Notes under the pieces: model-generated
What the model was told of the DNA's origin: nothing
Database searches by the model: none
The model's input: the letters and a program-made list of their open reading frames with translations, nothing else
Made by a program: the position numbers and the translations under genes
In this document: one piece after another, positions 48,388 through 60,932 of the stretch
How positions within the stretch are numbered: the stretch's first letter is position 1
Layout of the letters: each line of letters starts with the position of its first letter
NCBI GenBank assembly: GCA_020746105.1
Contig: CM036623.1
Span: 5,422,501 to 5,486,500 of the forward strand
Length of the DNA stretch: 64,000 nucleotides
Source of the DNA: Trogon surrucura
Lineage: Eukaryota; Chordata; Aves; Trogoniformes; Trogonidae
Direction of reading: 5' to 3'

Positions 48388-50534
48388 CCTACCAGTCTTC
48401 ACCAGTGAGCTGGAAATGGTTGTCAAATTTTATGACATACCTGGTAAAGTAAAAGGGAGAAATTATAAAAGACACAGCATCTCATTCACGAAGGAAAATC
48501 ACGTGCAAGGGGTAGCAGTCTAGTACGGAGACTAATTGATTTTTTATTGCTTTTGAAATGTTACTTGTTTTACACACATTGATTAAACAGTTTAAAGAAC
48601 AACCTCAACAAAATCCATGAACTCGCTTACACTGAAGGTAAACTATTTAATATTAATCAATTTTCAATTAAATATTCTGTATTTAGCCAGCAACAAGGGT
48701 TGTGTAATGAGAAATCAGTATTTGATCAAGTGTTTCTAGAAAATGTTATGCAAAATGCTATTGTAGAATTTGTATTATTGCAACTAGACTGTAGAGCATA
48801 TTACAGGGAATCCAATGTAATGATCAAACTGAACAATGGAACAAACTGAGGGGGACTGTCAAAATGAAAAAAAAATCAAGTTTATTTGACTACCTTCATA
48901 AAGAAACAGATGCAAAAAAGTCCAACGTGACTCTGAAGATAGGTTTATGGAATTTAAACCATACAGATATGTGCAGTTACACATCTGACAGTTTGGAGTC
49001 CTACTGAAATATATTGAGTATTTCATAAATTGTATAGTACAATTTCCTAAGAGGAAGGGTTCAGAAGAAATACAACATATCAGCTAGAACCATGGAATGG
49101 TGAAACATTACCTTTTTAAATGACACACAGTATTATCAGAAAGCAAGACCAGGAGGAATATTTTTCACAAGAGCTGACACCCAGATTAGACTGACAGTTT
49201 AGAGAAAGCAACATGTGTGTGGGAAAGCCAGCATTGAGATACTGAACAATAGACAGAAGAGAAAAGAAACAAAGCAGATATTAAGGAGTAACATTCCTTA
49301 CCATGGACCTATTTCTGCATCATCTGTGAAATTGTTACCAGATGCCCTGTGGAAATAAACAATTACTCTTGGTAAAAGGATTATGGTGCCTGTGAGACTG
49401 TCAGAACACCAGGGCTTGCAACATTGGGTATGGAATATGTTACACCTAGCCATAGCTTTCTGAAAGCAGTTAACACCAATTGGCAGGACACCTGTTGTAT
49501 CACAAGTAGCTAAGGTAGGTAAAGATAGTGGTCATCTATAAAGCAAGCAAGATAATAGCTAACTGCATCCTGTTGAAGGTGGATGGAGTTAATTTCTCCC
49601 CAGCTAATTTACCCTCCACATGGGAATGACAGTATTTATGGGAATCGGTCTGACAATTACTACATCCTTATCCAAGGATTAACAAGAACACTTAATGGCA
49701 AATTACAATTGGAAGGAGTTGCTCTTCAGATAGATAAAAAGATCTCAGGAGAGAAAGCAATACCAGCTGTGACAAGGTGCAACAAATGAGGCCTATCAAT
49801 GCCTTCTATGCAGTTTTAGAACTCACCCAGCAAGGTCTCAGTATGGAGAATCCTACTAAAATGTATGCTTTACCTATGGCTGGGACAAACTACTAGAATG
49901 ACTTTTTTTTAAAAAAATATCCAATATCCAAATGGCCAATCTGAAGGGTGAATTACTTCTATAATGAAACAACGGGAGGTAAAGCATTGAGAAATGTCCC
50001 AGAGAAGGGGAATAAGCCAGCAAATAAGAGCTCATTTTAAAATTTATATCGTTTTCTTATTCTTTTAAGTATCCTTCCCTGGTGAGAAGGTTTTGCCTTC
50101 TGTAACAGTTTCCTGCTGATGCATAAAAAATGGCAGAAAGACAGAGTTCTTCATAGGGTGGGTCCCACCTAGAACCTGTTGAGTTCTAGGAAACTCAAGC
50201 TGAGGATAATGCTCAGGGGATGGGGCTGGGAAGATAAGGGTGTGTTTTGAGCCCACATATGTTGATTTATCCAAATGCGGCAAAAGAATCAAGCCTGCGT
50301 CTCTTAATTTCAAGAGCTCTGTGATATATTAACATTTCATGGAAATATGGAAAAAAGCGCTAGGAAGATGCCAGATCAGCCAGTCTCTGCCTCCTCCCCA
50401 TGGGTCAAGTCCACCATGATTAATTTACCTTTCTGACTGCCAGACCCTTGTAAAAGGCAATCCTCTCAATATACCAAGAGAAAAAGCTGTAAGTCTCCCA
50501 AGCCACCTGGAAACCCTAGTTTATATCTGCCGTA

Positions 50535-50547
50535 GTTGCCAGGCAAC
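50535..50547. promoter_or_regulatory. Palindromic X-box (RFX-type) site
   Basis: GTTGCC A GGCAAC is a perfect inverted repeat with a 1-base spacer and fits the X-box consensus GTNRCC(N0-3)RGYAAC at every position. RFX-family factors bind such sites, typically in promoters or enhancers of ciliary genes. No promoter or exon is visible nearby, so if functional it would be a distal site. Confidence 0.45.
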
Positions 50548-51324
50548 TCTCACAATCTTCCAGTTACTAAAAATTGTCTGACTGGAGCTGACCTTAGTTT
50601 TATGCTGTGGTTACCCCTACAGCCTTCCCCAAAATAACAAAATCCTGTCAATCTGCCAGAAACAAAATTCTGTCATTACACTGAAATTTTGCAGCCCATT
50701 AGTCCATAATATGAACTACTGCCTTTAGGTGTCCCAAAGGGACGAGCTGCTAAAGCAACTGATTTATTTCAGTTAGAAACGAGGCTTTTTTTTCTTTCTT
50801 CCGTCTCTTTTAAACAAATATTCATATTGATTCTAAGCATGTAGACCTGGGGACCTATTCTACACTGCAGTCATAGCCAAAATCTCAATTAGACTGGGCA
50901 GGAACGCAGCCTATTTTTAAGAATGCAGTGTGTGGCCCTTGTGGCCTTACAGCAACAAAACACGTGTCAGTTATTACCGTGTCAATATACAGACCAATGT
51001 CAGTCCAGAATTGGTAGTTGAGAAATTCCATGTCAGTTAAATCACATTAGCTCTTAATTTATTTGGCATTTATTGCTTATACTGCCAAGAAGGCATGAAA
51101 AAGAAACTGTTTTACAAAAGTAGGCAGATATCACTCTCATTTTGCAATGAAGAGAGATGAAAGAGATGTTCAAGCTTCTTAAAAACAAAGCACTCAGCCT
51201 AAATTCCAGTGCTACTTCATGCTCCTAATTTGGTGATGTTTAAAATTCTTAGAGGAGCCATCCAGAAGGAAACTGATCATTAACCATGGAGCTACTAGTG
51301 TAAATCCTTAGCTCACCTAATTTA

Positions 51325-51362
51325 GATTAAATTAGTCTAGATTAAATTAGTCTGGATTAAAT
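51325..51362 (+). repeat. 15-bp tandem repeat, 2.5 copies
   Basis: GATTAAATTAGTCTA, GATTAAATTAGTCTG and GATTAAAT stand in direct succession. The copies differ at one base. Confidence 0.9.
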
Positions 51363-51569
51363 GGATGCACCCGGTTCAAGCTACATTCTCTCTACTGACA
51401 AGTGAGAGAGCTCCCAAAGAAGGTTCATTCCATTTGAATGGTGTATTTATGTCTGTATTGACAAGAATTAGATGCAATACGGATGAGTAAGTTAAAACAG
51501 ATACCTAACTTTTAGACAGCTGCGGTTCAGTGAGATTAATTACTCAGTTGTAGGTAATCAATGGAAAGT

Positions 51570-51601
51570 ACTAAGGTCACATTGCACTAAGGTCACATTG
51601 C
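51570..51601 (+). repeat. Perfect 16-bp tandem duplication
   Basis: ACTAAGGTCACATTGC occurs twice head to tail with no mismatch. Each copy contains AAGGTCA, an orphan nuclear-receptor half-site, which the duplication doubles at 16-bp spacing. Any function is speculative. Confidence 0.92.
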
Positions 51602-52941
51602 AATTATGTGCACCAAAGAACTAGATTTGTCTCAGATTGTCTAACCTCTATGATTTATCCACTGGCACTTAAAGAAAGATATTTTTTAGATTTACTCACT
51701 CTTTCTTTCCAGCTATTTTTCATTTATGTTGTGCAAGCTCAACATCTTAGTCTGGAAAGTGATGCGATTGTGTTGTAACAATATGACTCACACTTAACCC
51801 ACTTGAAAAAAAAAACAAAAACGTGCAAGTGCTGCTGAGTACAATTATAAGAGTACTAAGTAGAAGAAAGTTATAAGGACCTCCAACAAAGAACACAGTG
51901 ATTCAAGAGCCCTCTTAGCAAAATTCAAATTGATCTTCTGTATCACTCTGAAAGAAACAAGCCCTAAAGGAGATAGCATCATAGTTTTCTTCTGATTTAC
52001 AGTGTATTTGGGCTTTATACAACTAATATTTTATATTGAATGCATTGTAAACTTGTATTTTTTTCCAAGATGTTGTTGTTCACATTGCTTCCAGTGACAA
52101 CTAAAATTAATATAGCGATGTATAATTCTAACTTTTTGTTCACCCACTGTAAAAAATTAATGTGAGATAGTATCTTAAAAACCATTTGTATATGCTTCAT
52201 AAAAAAAAAAATCCTGCCACATACAGCCTTTTCTCTGTATCAAATGGAAATACTTCCTGTTGAAGTTTTCAGGGAATCAAGATTATTGTAACAGTCTTAC
52301 GGTCTGCACGTATAAAGTGCTGATTGATGTGGGACCTGGTTAAGAAGATATCTAATAGTTCAGCTGTATTATTTCTAAACCTTAAGCCGAGGCCACACCA
52401 GGCGATGATGTCCAAGGAGTTTCACAAATGCTTTGAGCCTGAGCACAAGAGAGGTGCTCTTCATATTTGTTTTCACCCCATGCTGTGTTTTCACTTCCTT
52501 AATGCCACAATAATTGTGGAGCTGCATAGACTATGCTGATTTATGCACATCAATATTTGTGAAAAGAGCATTGTTTTGTGGAGCTGCATAACAAATGTAG
52601 AGGGCAACTACAGATTGCAACAACCATTCAATTTTCTATGTCTTGTGCTGAATGAGTTTTAACGCAGGTTAGTTCCCTCACACCAATTTTGGGGTTGTAT
52701 TCTTATAAATATGACACAGGGCATAAGTGTGGGCAAAGGAGCTAAGATGGGATGGAGAGGCACAGAAGCAGGAATGAACACCTGAGTCCACTCCCCTGTT
52801 TGCGCTGATTTATGCAGGTTTAATGTTTGTGATAAGATCATCTCAGGTGCCTGAACAGTAGAACTGTAAAATGGTTAATACGGGTCTGTTTAGTGCTGTT
52901 GGCTAATTTGCCTTCAAGTTAATTAATTTTTAAATAATTTC

Positions 52942-52981
52942 GCAATATGAACAGTCAATAGGCAATATGAACAGTCAGTGA
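52942..52981 (+). repeat. Two-copy 20-bp tandem repeat
   Basis: GCAATATGAACAGTCAATAG is followed directly by GCAATATGAACAGTCAGTGA. The first 16 bases are identical. Confidence 0.88.
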
Positions 52982-53382
52982 GTAAACAGTTTTATGCATA
53001 TGTTTAAGATTAGAACAGTTAGAGCAGACCTGCAGGACGTTAACACATCGGATCACATGGATATTTTGTTTAAATGGCATCTGCTGCTTTTAATATCTGA
53101 GTGCTTTCAATGAAGATATCAGAAAAGCAAGCGACGATGCATCTAGTGAGACTGTGCGCTCCAAGATGAATGGTATCTGGAAGTAGGACAACAGCAGAAT
53201 GTAAGCAGATATGCTAGAGGATATAATGTCAGTGGCTGGAAGCTATTTGGATAGCAAATGCTGCAAGTTTTATGAATGGCTGTCAGGAGCCAATCGTATA
53301 AAATAAACCTTACGTAAGCCACATGGAAGCTTGGGAATAGACTTGTAAAATATTTTGTGCTCTCTGCTTTAGGATCATATGA

Positions 53383-53402
53383 CAGATCTAGGTCTAGATC
53401 TG
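53383..53402. repeat. Short inverted repeat, 9-bp arms
   Basis: CAGATCTAG and its exact complement CTAGATCTG are separated by GT, and a further TCTAGA follows at about 53405. No function is evident. Confidence 0.6.
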
Positions 53403-56400
53403 AATCTAGATGGGTCTGTTCTTGGTAAGGAAGTACAGAATCTCCCTGAATTCATTTTTAACCTTCGAAGCGCATACCTTTCAGAGATGAAAATAAACAC
53501 ATTCATGACTGTGATGATGGAGAAGACATCTTGACATGTCGTTCCAGTAGCTAAAAATGCAAACAAACCTACTGTGAAAGTATCTTCCTTCAACTTCTAG
53601 CCTCTGGATCCTTTCACACTCTTTCAGGCTAGTTTGAGAACTCATGTTGTACCTTATCGCTGTTTAGACACTATGATCAAATCATGCCCTAGCTTTCCTG
53701 GAGTGAATGTGAATGGGTGTTTCCCAGATTTTTTTCCTCCTAGGAATGTTTTTCTGCTCTTTTACCACAGTTATGGTAAAGGCTAGCTTTAGGCACCAGG
53801 AAAGTAGGCATGGCAGATATGCCATGTCAGCAAAATGTCTCCAGGATAGACACTTGTGGCTTTGGCTGCTTACCTTGTCTCTGCAGGAAGAAACGGGAGA
53901 CAAATTACTTGCAATAGTGAAACTTTCCAAAGAACCCAGATCTCCATTTTCCATCCAAAAGCTCTATACTAAACACAACAGAAATCAGCCTAACAGCAAA
54001 AATTTCAATGACCGTAGATGCCAAAATATTTTCCTACAAATTTTAACACTAATAGAAGACATTACATCGAAGAATTGTAAATCATTTTACTAGCAGTCAT
54101 GCCCAATTGACAGCCACATAAGAACTAAGTAGTCATTTGCCTAAAGTCAAAGTACTATTCAGAAACAGATCTGGAAATAGAAACAAACCTTCTCTTTGAA
54201 TGTTCATCAGATAATGCATCAAGTGTGTTCTACGATTTAGTGTATCTATTTAAAACACAAGTGAAGCTTTTTAAAAATTGATCTGTCATTTAAATATTAA
54301 AATCATGATTTGGTATGAGTTAACACAAGCAATGGCACTAAAACCTAAGATGTCCCAGAGAAAAATGCACAAAGACTTATAACAAACTTTTTTAACCATC
54401 ATTTCAATTGTAAGGTTTTTTTGTTTCCCACCTCTGCCACGTCCTTTCTAATAAGTTCAAAACATACAAGAACTAACTTTGAACTACTTGATTACTTGAA
54501 TCTTATCTTATTTCAACTTTCTTTATGTCTAGGGTTATTTGGTCAGGTATGATTGCACCACCAAGTCCTTAGCATCAACGGATCAAATAGGTCTGACACT
54601 AAATGCGTCCTCATGGACATCCACTGGCCTCATTTCAAGCTGCTGAAATGGTGATTTTTGCTCAGGAGCAGTTGATATGCACCATTAGTGCCCTCTGCAG
54701 TATTACAATGTAGTCGTGATGTGCACTATGATAATAAAAGTACAGAAGAAAAGAACAGCAGAGCTCTGAATGTTAAGAGCCAAAGTGTGAGAAGAATATG
54801 CTATATAGTAATACAGTACCCAGGAGTGTTTATTTGATTTCTATCCATTTGAAATCAATGGTGTGCTTCAACACAATGGCAGTTTGATTTTGAACAAAGA
54901 CTTTCACTCATGCAAGCTGCGGCACTGACATCAGTTACCAAAATAACTGTGAATTAGAAGGTTGGTGCTGCAGTATGATACCTGTGTGACATTGCTAGGA
55001 ATGTGTGCACGCGTCTGAAGTGATTCAGCACCCAGTAACGGCCTTCCAAGACTCATTCAAACCATAAATGTCCCAGACTTTGTGACAGTGCTACTCCTAC
55101 CCTCTGTTTTGTGCAGTCATCATCTCAGCTATTGATTTAATTTACTCCACTGGCTTTATCCTGCTTAACCACGGTAATCCCAAACCTGCTTACTCCCACA
55201 TATCTTTCTCCTATTCCAAATAATGTTTTCCTGAATGCATGTGCCGAATATTTGCGCCGCCGGTTTTCATCCAAATCTTAAAGCTGCTACTCTTGCCTTT
55301 ATATTACCAGTAGAGGAGCATTTAATGAAAGACCCCATAAATTCTAGATTTCCCAAGATACCAACGCCAAGTGGCAGCATATCTGTTCTTGCACCACTTC
55401 ACACTGCTCGGCTGCTGAGCTACGCAGTCCTGGTGTCAGATTTTGCTTCCTGGAGTTTTCTGTGTCATCCCTTTTCCAACAACTTCTCCCAACAAAGGCT
55501 GGAATTGCATAGAGCTGGAGGGGATGCACAGAGCTATGATGTCTGTCCCATATGACTAGATTAGAGTTGGTAGGTTTTTATGTTTTAAAGTTTCCTTTCC
55601 TTTTTCAAGCACCTATGGCAGATGTTTTGCAAATGCTTCTCATTCGTAACAACTGAGGAGAAATCTCTGACACAGAACTGTTTTGTTCGGATAATAAAGT
55701 TACAAGAAAAGTGAAATTTTCAGATTAGGGAAGGCTGTGTTGTGTGCGAGAGATCATATATGAGTGACATATGACTGCAAAGGTGTTCTGCATTGGAAAG
55801 GGTAAATAAGGGGAGTTCAAAATGGAATAGCTTGCTTATCAAAACCATTTGCATACACTGTTACATAATTAATATTGTTATGAGGTCCTGGACATCAAAA
55901 CAATCTGTTAATATTATTACAATTTTAGCTAAACCCTAATATCAACATGCAGAAATACTTTTGCACCGTTCCCTCAGTTTAAGTACAGAGTTAACAGGTG
56001 GCAATCAGGAAACCAGTTATTTTAAGGTTTGGTTAAAGTTCCCGAGATCATTTAAAAATGAACAGAGATGATTTTTGGTCTGGTTGATTGTGTGATAAAG
56101 ATCAGGAATAAAATAAGGAGGTACATGACAATTTATCCAGATTAATCTAGGAGCTGAATATCTTCATATGATAGTATAAACAATTCTTATTTTTATTGTC
56201 AGCTGGAAAATACCTAAGACTGGGTGCACAACAGACAGCTCAGAGAGAGGAAGTAACAAGTGTGAAGATGGCAGCCTGAGATCTGCTTTTCTCACTCTAA
56301 ATTTTCTAATGAAGCTCAGTAAGATGCCGTAAAGCAAGGGCTTTGCAGGGGCCAAAGGATGCTCAGGCATTTTTAACACTTGAGATAAACAAGACTACAC

Positions 56401-57570
56401 GAAGCCTCAGGAGAAAGCAACATTTCTAGAATGGTATTAGGCTAATCAAAATAACATATTTGCCCTAAAAAGAGCTGGCACATTATTGCCAGCAGGATGT
56501 AAATTTGTGAAACATGCTCGGATTCTCTGAAAAATTAAACAGGAAAAAAAAAAATCACAGACATGACTGGCAGTAAATACAGAAGAAGGAGTTAGATGTT
56601 TTCTTTGGGTAAGAGGTTTTGCTCGTGCCGACCTTTTTCACAGTGTCACACATGGCTGAATCTTGATGGCCCTAGCCAGGCTTAAAATTCTAACCCTCAC
56701 TCAGAGGTCACCTTGCACTGGACAGTACCCTGCAGCTACCAGCCAGTTTGTAATGAGAATAGATTATAGTAAATTCAAGTGTTTGGAACGTTTCAGTAGA
56801 CCAGGATTTTAAAGTGGATGTTCACTTTCTGGATCTGTAGCCTTTTAAATTAATATCTATTTTTATCATTGTTATAACCTCTGGTCAAGTGAAAATCTGT
56901 TCATGTTGATTTTTTGTCTCTCCTTAGGGCTCACTTTCTGAAAAAGCAGATTTGGGAAAAAAAAAACAAAACCACTTTGTGAGACCCCAAATAGAAGTCC
57001 ACGAGAAAATGGGGAACTTCATGATTTCTGGCTAAGAGAGCAACCTCACACTTTGGCCACAGGATGCTCTACTTGGACTTTGGCTTAGGACTAAGATATG
57101 AACATATATATGAAGCTACATTATATTCTAAGGCTAGTGCGAAGATGTAGCAACTTTCTGTTCTTACAAGCAAAAAGTCCAGGAAGCCTTTAAACCCCTG
57201 TAAAATCACTTTAAAAAAATTTTACTAAAAATATTTTTTTTTACTAATATAATAAAAATACTTTTGCTTTGCCAAAATTGAGATATACCTGTTCCAGGGG
57301 CTCTCTCCCTCACACTACTTATCACACTTGATTTACAAGCTCCTGTTTTGTGCCAGGACCAGTTGTGATGCACAGCTGCTTTGGAGGTTGCGATGGGGAA
57401 AGGTCTGACCAAAATACAAGCATTTGCCTGGAAACTTTTCTGCTTGCTTGAAGTCATACCTCTGATCAAGCCGAGGGGATCTCACCAGATCAGTTTGTTG
57501 ATTTTTGTTGAACGTGTGTCAGCAGTGCACTCTTGTGGTGATGAGGGCTGACTGTGTACCAGGCACAGAG

Positions 57571-57785
57571 ATCACAGAATCACAGAACCACAGAATCATT
57601 AAAGTTGGGAAAAACCTTTAGGAATATTGAGTTTAACTGTCAACCTGGCAATGCCAAGTCCACGACTAAACTATGTCCCTAAACACCTCATCTATGCAAC
57701 TTTTAAATACCTCCAGGGATGGTGACTCAACCGTTTGCCGGGGCAGCCTGTTCCAGTGCTTGACAACCCTTTCAGTGAAGAAATC
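57571..57785 (-). mobile_element. CR1 LINE 3' fragment with ORF2 C-terminus
   Basis: ATCACAGAATCACAGAACC, then CTATGTCCCTAAACACC, TTTTAAATACCTCCAGGG and CAGCCTGTTCCAGTGCTTG, is CR1 in minus orientation. On the minus strand, 57669-57782 encodes about 38 residues ending at a stop (57666-57668). They contain [24 protein letters not shown] and FRDIV, the typical C-terminal tail of the CR1 ORF2 protein downstream of the reverse transcriptase. About 95 bases of 3' UTR follow. The reading frame is intact across this piece, but no reverse-transcriptase core is present, so the copy is dead. CR1 similarity ends near 57785. The frame continues to 57944 in unrelated sequence by chance. Confidence 0.9.
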
Positions 57786-58105
57786 TCCACTGGATGGATC
57801 ACAACCAAGAGGCCCAGGGAAGTGGTTGATCGCTACTGCTTGTCTGGTAGGCAGGAGGTCACTTCTGGTGTACAGAATCCAGGCTAAGAGCTCAGAACAA
57901 AGACGTATGGGCAAAGCAGAGAAATACTTCTGGAGGGTCACCAAGATAAGAGAGACTGCAACACATGCTCTTTGACAAGAAGCTGGATTCCTTGAGGTTC
58001 AGGGAAAAGGCTGAGGGGAACAACTGCAGTCTCCCTAAGTCTGCCTAAAGGAGGGTTGTAGAGATTCTGCTATCAAAAGCAAATCCATTTTTTGGGGTTA
58101 TAATT

Positions 58106-58121
58106 AAAAAAAAAAAAAAAA
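58106..58121. repeat. Poly-A tract (16 A)
   Basis: A pure A-run follows TATAATT. No retrocopy or LINE body precedes it that I can identify. Confidence 0.8.
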
Positions 58122-60651
58122 GGTTTACCCAAATTTTGGAAGTATAAACAAATACAAATTTTTTGTGTATATCTAATAAAAGACTGTCTTCTTCATACTC
58201 TTAAGATTTACTAAGTAGCATTGCTAATGAATCAACAGCAGTAAGGCAACAAAGGGTGAAGGTCGTTTCTAATCAACTGTCACTTGTCCATTTACCTCAC
58301 ACTCCTGATCAGATACAACATAATGGGACAGATGGTTAAACTGAAAGACTGTTTTGGAAAGGAGAATTTTCAAAAGATTTGCACAAACGGATTTGCACCA
58401 GTAGTCACCTCAAGGTTTGGAGAGTATGGCCAATGCCGCACTGTCAGTACTGACAGAGCAGGAGTTAAGGAAGAGAAAGAATTCTTAAATATATATAAAT
58501 TAGTTTTAAGTCTCTGTTTTCTGTATGTAGGACCATTTCAGCTCTGTTACTAACAGTATATGAATTATTAATACAATTTTTCACAGTTTTCAGCTAACAA
58601 CTTCACCAAATACGTTGTCTTTGTCTATACTTTTAAGTTCCAACTTATTTTTCCCTATATTCAACGAAAGTGCCCAATCAGATACTTGTAAATGCAGAAG
58701 GTGGAAACTCTGGGCTCCTGGAGTGGCTTACATGTCTGCAGCACTCTAATTCACTGGCAAAGGTGCAGCATTCTCTTTTTTTTTTCATCTAGATGAGGAC
58801 TATGAGTACATTTATCTCCTGCAAATATTCTCTCATTTATTTTTTTTTGCTGCCCTGTCTCATCCCTAGGGCACAAGATCTGAATTTGCACCTAGCTATA
58901 TCTGCTGGGAAAATACCATCTGATGGTGTGGTCCATTTTCCACAGTAAAACTCTAGCGTTCCTGATAGGAGGAAAGATTTGCCTGTTTTGTATCAAATTA
59001 GACAGTAAAGTCTTCCAGCCAAGGACTGCTCTGTGCTACCTAATTGCACATCACTAAGTGAAACACAATTCTATTCCGTGACTTCAATACGCCTAATTGA
59101 ATTCATGTACAAATTACCTGTAAGTGATTAAGGTGGGGATTGCTGAGGTGTTGGGAGGAAACCTATCTGGCTTTAATTCTTTGTTGAAATAACCCAACAA
59201 AACCCACTTCTTAGGGCACCATCATGCAAGCACGTATTGAGATGGGGCTGGAGATAGTGGTACTAGATGAATCACTTCATCACTTTCCTGTAGCACAGGG
59301 AAGGTCTTCCATTAAATGTCAACCTTGGTCAAGTCTGATGGAGAGCAGCAAGTGAACAACCTGATTTCATTAAGTCTTTTAGAACACAGTAAATTTATAC
59401 TACTTTATTATCTCCTCTACAATATTTGTCATGAAAAAATAATCAAGTTCTGGTTGATTTTTGTCTGCAATAAATCTTGATCAAAAGCTGAACCTGCATG
59501 ACTTCTAGTGCCTCACATACTCTATGAATGATAGTGCTATGCTTTATTACTTTGGTCTTTTCAATATTCAGCAATTTACCTGACTGATCACTTTTGCTCT
59601 CCTCTGTTTAGTGCTTTACTGACTTCCCTGGCCATTATGCAAAGCAAGCATGTAAAAATAGAATTTGCATATGAAGAAATAAACAAAACTTTCAAAACAA
59701 AGAGGAGATTAAAAATGTAGTAGTCTTAAGCCAGTGCTGGATGTCACGTGTCAGAAGGTCTCACGGGCACTAAAAATAATGAAATGTCAACTTCAGAAGT
59801 GAACTAAACAGCTGGAAATTTATCTTCACTGCAAAATTAACTCTAAATATACCTTGGCTATTGCCACCACGCCCAAACTCCATCTCCATCTTAGAAGATG
59901 ACAATGAGCTGTTGGATGTTAAGTACCGTGTACGAGTATTACCCCTTTATCTAAATGTGATCATGATCTGAGCTCAAACTGGTGGGTCCCAAAGGAACAT
60001 ATATGACAACTTAATACAACTCACTACCTTGTAGTATGATTGCTGCATAATATGAGCACAGATCCTATCATTCAAATGCCATAGCTCCTCTGTACTTTCC
60101 CATAATCTCCTATAAGGCCAGAAAAAAAAAACCCACCAGGCTTATTTTCTTGAAAAGCACTGACTACGTAACTCAGTTCAGCTTACTCCAGTACAAAACC
60201 CAAGAGGATGTACCCGCAGGAGACTTGCTGCCTTGAGCAGCTGAGTGCTGTGCAAGAGCCAGTGCTGGCTGGCTTGATCAGGAAAACTTGAGTATAGGTA
60301 AACCATAATAATTATTGTAGTAATGATATATATTAAGCAAATTTACAAACTTGATCCTTTCTCAAAATATCTGAAGATAGAGAAATTACGTCTGAAAAAT
60401 TTACGATGAGAAAAACTATTGATCTCATGCGCAAAAAGAGGCAGTGCCTCTGAAGTGTATCCTCTTATCCAACTCACAAAGAAAGAACAATACAACTTGA
60501 TGTAGTAGAGAGAAATGGCAGGATGGAGAAGATAGAAAATAATATCTATGAACATTCTTGCTGTTTCATGAAGAAGTATTGCCTCGTTTTATTTGTTTCT
60601 TCGTTTGACTTTCCCCAGGACTGTTTCCTCAGGCACATAACTATCCATGTG

Positions 60652-60665
60652 GCACCATCTAGTGG
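60652..60665 (-). promoter_or_regulatory. CTCF-like binding motif
   Basis: On the minus strand the sequence reads CCACTAGATGGTGC, which matches 13 of 14 positions of the CTCF core consensus CCASYAGRKGGCRS (a T replaces the C at position 12). About one such match is expected by chance in a window of this size on two strands, so the call rests on the quality of the match alone. Confidence 0.3.
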
Positions 60666-60849
60666 CCTCATGAAAATTTACTCACATTTTGAGACCACCT
60701 TTAGCTGTATGTATTAATGTTTTCAGGGATGTCGAATGAGTTACTTAGGTATAGAATTCCTGATCAGCGAAACCTTAATTTATTGGTCAAAACAGGCACG
60801 AAGGCATCATTGCTGATGATAACTTGGAACAAAGTGTTAAAGCTTTAAA

Positions 60850-60932
60850 TAAGACTATAAGAATCTATCACGATTTCAAATCCTTACAGCTTCCAAGTAA
60901 GACTATAAGAATCTATCACGATTTCAAATCCT
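60850..60932 (+). repeat. Exact 35-bp direct repeat, 48-bp period
   Basis: A 35-base sequence starting TAAGACTATAAGAATC and ending GATTTCAAATCCT occurs at 60850-60884 and again, without mismatch, at 60898-60932. The 13 bases between read TACAGCTTCCAAG. This is too long for chance and implies a recent local duplication or an assembly artefact. Confidence 0.93.

Larger units (their letters stand above)
46398..57570. other. Mostly unique non-coding DNA with short tandem duplications
   Basis: No gene or transposon is recognisable. Short tandem duplications at 48340-48387, 51325-51362, 51570-51601 and 52942-52981, the X-box at 50535 and an inverted repeat at 53383-53402 are listed separately. The longest open frame is 126 codons (53713-54093, plus) and has no recognisable domain. 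Confidence 0.5.

Noticed and set aside
52534..52842. Apparent diverged repeat GCTGATTTATGCA at about 52534 and 52804
   Set aside because: Similarity beyond the 13-base core is weak and AT-rich. It cannot be separated from chance without a proper alignment.
54689..54702. CTCF-like motif, and similar ones at 12459-12472, 25686-25699 and 57526-57539
   Set aside because: Each matches only 12 of 14 consensus positions. More than ten such matches are expected by chance in a window of this size.
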